From contig JAAHGL010000061.1 in NCBI GenBank assembly GCA_010692635.1, positions 1-37,161 of the forward strand: 37,161 nucleotides of DNA, read 5' to 3'. Positions within the stretch are counted from its first letter, which is position 1. The number at the start of each line of letters is the position of its first letter. The notes beneath the pieces were generated by a model that searched no databases, was not told the DNA's origin, and was given only the letters and a program-made list of their open reading frames with translations. The translations under genes were made by a program, and so were the position numbers. The DNA comes from Symploca sp. SIO2C1. Lineage in GTDB: Bacteria; Cyanobacteriota; Cyanobacteriia; Cyanobacteriales; Coleofasciculaceae. Below are positions 35,350 to 37,161 of this stretch, one piece after another.

Positions 35350-35472
35350 CCCCAATTGAAATTGAGAAACAATTCTCTTCTCTGTTGCCTGACTCGGAGA
35401 CTCGGTGTTTATTCAGAGATTAGCTATTAGCCATTAGCCATTGGCCATTAGCTTTGAGCATGTTTCTCAAGA
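35350..35472. repeat. 123-bp direct repeat, copy 2
   Basis: It is the second copy, 253 bases downstream of the first. It is preceded by CATGAGCGCTTCGC, part of the family seen at 10441-10470. Confidence 0.75.
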
Positions 35473-35489
35473 CTAAATACTTGTTACAA

Positions 35490-35521
35490 AGATAAGCCAC
35501 TCTAAATTTCGCTCACCCTCT
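35490..35521. mobile_element. partial MITE family C end before the oxygenase gene
   Basis: ATAAGCCACTCTAAATTTCG followed by CTCACCCTC resembles the right end of the copy at 35049-35080. It lies about 30 bases before the oxygenase start. Confidence 0.45.
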
Positions 35522-35552
35522 CAGGTGGTAAATAAAAAAACAAAGGAGTAAT

Positions 35553-36872
35553 ATGACAACTCTACTTCGGCAAGTCAAAAGTGCTTTTCGGATCGAATCA
35601 GTTGCAACAGTCGATAACGGAGTGCAAATTACTTGGAAAGATGGTCATGAAAGCTTTTACCATAACCTCTGGTTGCGGGATGCTTGCCATTGTCCAGAAT
35701 GCTTTCAGCAGGATACATTGAGCCTTAACAGTGGAGAAGGGAAAGGACATGACCCCCTGAAAATGCCACTCAAGCCGATAACTGAAAAAGTTAAGTGCGA
35801 TCGCGAAGGGAATTTAGATATTATTTGGGGTGGGGAAGAACTTGGACATCATAGTGTATTCGATCCCTCTTGGCTACGGGTTCACTGCCAAAAAGACTCT
35901 GCTCTCAAACAAAGACGAAAACCTCAACTATGGGATGCATCAGTGTCCATTCATCACTTCGATTACCACGAAGTGATGCAAGACAATGATGCATTATTGC
36001 TATGGTTGGAGAAGATGCTGGAATTGGGAGCAGTAATTATTGATAACTTTCCCAAAAATAAAGCAGCTTTTCAAGCACTAATAGAGCGCATCGGACCAAT
36101 CCAGCAGCGATATCATCCCACACATATCTTTACCTTAGATACAGCTAACAAATTGGCAGGCAATATTCACCACGCCTATCAGTACTTGGAACGTTTACAT
36201 AATCATACAGATCATGTCTCTTACAACGTTCCTCCTAGACTCCAATTTCTCGGATGTATTGAATACGAAAACTCTGACAATGACAGACAGGGGTATTCCA
36301 CTTTGGTAGATGGTTTCAAAATTGCCGAAGTGTTAAGGACACAGCAGCCAAAATATTTCGAGCTGCTCACTCAAGAGTATATCCCAACGGGTCGCCGACG
36401 GCTGGGTGTAGAAGAAAAAGTATCCAAGAAGGAAAAAGGCACCAAGAAATACCAATGGGAAACTTATCATCGCCAGCACGTCATTAATCTGGATGAAAAT
36501 GGGGAAGTTTACCAGATTCGTCACCATGAAAATGACAGGGTGCCCCTAGATGTTTCCCCTGATAAAATCGAAGATTTGTATGCCGCCTATCAAGCATTTA
36601 CGGCATTAGCTGAATCCCCCGAATATATCGCCGAATTTCTCATCGCTCCCGGACAAGTCTTAGTTAACGATAACTGGCGACTGCTCCACGGACGGACAGC
36701 TATTTGGAATCCGCGATTACGACGAATTTTACTGGGAGCCTATATGAAACCAGAAACCTTCCGCAGTCGGAGGCGACTGTTGCTAGGTAAGAAAAGTGGG
36801 TTACCCAATATGTGGTTAATGGGATGTTCTGATCGCGCTTTAGAAATTTTGGCAGACCGCATGAAAGATTAG
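35553..36872 (+). CDS. gamma-butyrobetaine-hydroxylase-like 2OG-Fe(II) oxygenase
   Basis: The 439-residue protein has the two-part layout of gamma-butyrobetaine dioxygenase (BBOX) and trimethyllysine dioxygenase. The N-terminal zinc domain has WKDGHESFYHNLWLRDACHC with Cys45, Cys47, Cys50 and a probable fourth ligand His111. The TauD-like domain has His218/Asp220 (NHTDHVSYNVPP), His379 (DNWRLLHGRTAI) and Arg391 for 2-oxoglutarate. Of the aromatic cage that holds trimethylammonium in human BBOX, Tyr397 (GAYM) matches Tyr366, and Tyr209/Tyr211 lie near Tyr194; the Trp181 position is replaced. It should hydroxylate a betaine-like acid, possibly not gamma-butyrobetaine itself. A lysine-rich insertion (KVSKKEKGTKK) is at 289-299. 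AGGAG precedes the ATG. Confidence 0.87.
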   Translation: MTTLLRQVKSAFRIESVATVDNGVQITWKDGHESFYHNLWLRDACHCPECFQQDTLSLNSGEGKGHDPLKMPLKPITEKVKCDREGNLDIIWGGEELGHHSVFDPSWLRVHCQKDSALKQRRKPQLWDASVSIHHFDYHEVMQDNDALLLWLEKMLELGAVIIDNFPKNKAAFQALIERIGPIQQRYHPTHIFTLDTANKLAGNIHHAYQYLERLHNHTDHVSYNVPPRLQFLGCIEYENSDNDRQGYSTLVDGFKIAEVLRTQQPKYFELLTQEYIPTGRRRLGVEEKVSKKEKGTKKYQWETYHRQHVINLDENGEVYQIRHHENDRVPLDVSPDKIEDLYAAYQAFTALAESPEYIAEFLIAPGQVLVNDNWRLLHGRTAIWNPRLRRILLGAYMKPETFRSRRRLLLGKKSGLPNMWLMGCSDRALEILADRMKD

Positions 36873-36933
36873 AGTCCCCCACGGAAGCAATCGATCTGCA
36901 ACTGATGAGGTGAAACATTTTGGGGGGCAGTAG

Positions 36934-36999
36934 GGGCAAAGCATTTGGGCAATAATTTAAGTACATATACTTAACTATACCTATCCAAATGCTTCGCCC
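36934..36999. mobile_element. 66-bp MITE family E, copy 2
   Basis: GGGCAAAGCATTTGG and CCAAATGCTTCGCCC (one mismatch in the inverted repeat) enclose AATAATTTAAGTACATATAC. The flank GGCAGTAG is shared with copy 1 at 25869-25935, which is inverted relative to this one. Confidence 0.75.
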
Positions 37000-37038
37000 A
37001 ACCCAAGCAGACTCGTTGTGTTTCTTGAGAGTAGATTA

Positions 37039-37161
37039 TCAATGGATAATTGATAATTGATAATTGATAATTGGTTAATTTGGTCTAAGACCTCTTCATT
37101 TATGAAGAAAATAAAAAGAAAATATTTTCCTGATTGTCAATCCTCTTCTTTCAAGGAGAGG
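37039..37161. mobile_element. MITE family B, copy 2 (cut by window end)
   Basis: TCAATGGATAATTGATAATT, four heptamers, TTAATTTGGTCTAAGACCTC and CAATCCTCTTCTTTCAAGGA match the copy at 23243-23411 in the same orientation. The right terminus lies beyond the window. No gene is visible in the last 289 bases. Confidence 0.75.

Larger units (their letters stand above)
34614..35552. other. 939-base repeat-only region
   Basis: No coding sequence is supported. The region is a patchwork of an IS605-end-like segment (34633-34682), a second copy of the 27383 repeat (34779-34855), a stem-loop (34884-34940), MITE C copy 2, two 123-base direct repeats (35097-35219, 35350-35472) and a partial MITE C end (35490-35521). 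The promoter of the downstream oxygenase must lie at its right end. Confidence 0.7.

Noticed and set aside
35187-35430. Short frames in the 34.6-35.5 kb spacer
   Set aside because: They are translated repeats (for example ASCLLPC, RRQEAEARRQE) with no conserved features.

Overview
The window is chromosomal DNA of a cyanobacterium, most likely a filamentous, repeat-rich one. The evidence is the many HIP1 octamers (GCGATCGC), the heptameric short tandem repeats in almost every gap, a cyanobacterial-order ATP synthase cluster (I-a-c-b'-b-delta-alpha-gamma, with beta and epsilon elsewhere), and families typical of the phylum (DUF1802, MASE1/multi-PAS hybrid kinases, HupE/UreJ, DUF4331). Genus cannot be fixed from the sequence. 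I see no rRNA, tRNA or CRISPR array, and no intact transposase.

Layout. 1-9 kb: a membrane protein of unknown role, a DUF1802 protein, a 1711-residue hybrid sensor kinase, a TPR protein cut short by a repeat, and a MIF-type tautomerase. 9-10.6 kb: remnants and an Rpn/PD-(D/E)XK-like protein. 10.6-17.2 kb: the ATP synthase operon, with repeat arrays inserted between atpH/atpA and atpA/atpG. 17.5-21.6 kb: an amidase-glucosaminidase, rsmA, ispE and a convergent VapBC-type pair. 21.8-28.6 kb: a 2OG-Fe(II) oxygenase, then an ECF sigma factor with a ChrR-like cupin anti-sigma factor, divergent from a DUF4331 protein, a TPR membrane protein and an EF-hand HupE/UreJ protein. These five may form one regulated envelope or metal-related system. 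29-31.8 kb: an AbgT-type transporter and an FMN-dependent 2-hydroxyacid oxidase.

32-36.9 kb is the most interesting part. A tandem two-domain SAM methyltransferase, an aspartate decarboxylase (PanD) homologue and a ureidoglycolate-lyase-like cupin form a tight operon. A gamma-butyrobetaine-hydroxylase-like 2OG oxygenase follows on the same strand. Together they could decarboxylate an amino acid, N-methylate the product to a betaine and hydroxylate it, giving a beta-alanine-betaine, homobetaine or carnitine-like solute. This is inference; each family assignment is much firmer than the pathway.

The second theme is small non-autonomous elements. At least five MITE-like families can be recognised from paired copies, terminal inverted repeats or target duplications. 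Several reach into genes: they supply the 3' end of rsmA, truncate a TPR gene, touch the stop codons of the sigma factor and a TPR gene, and place heptamer arrays directly before start codons (ispE, hupE-like, 2-hydroxyacid oxidase).
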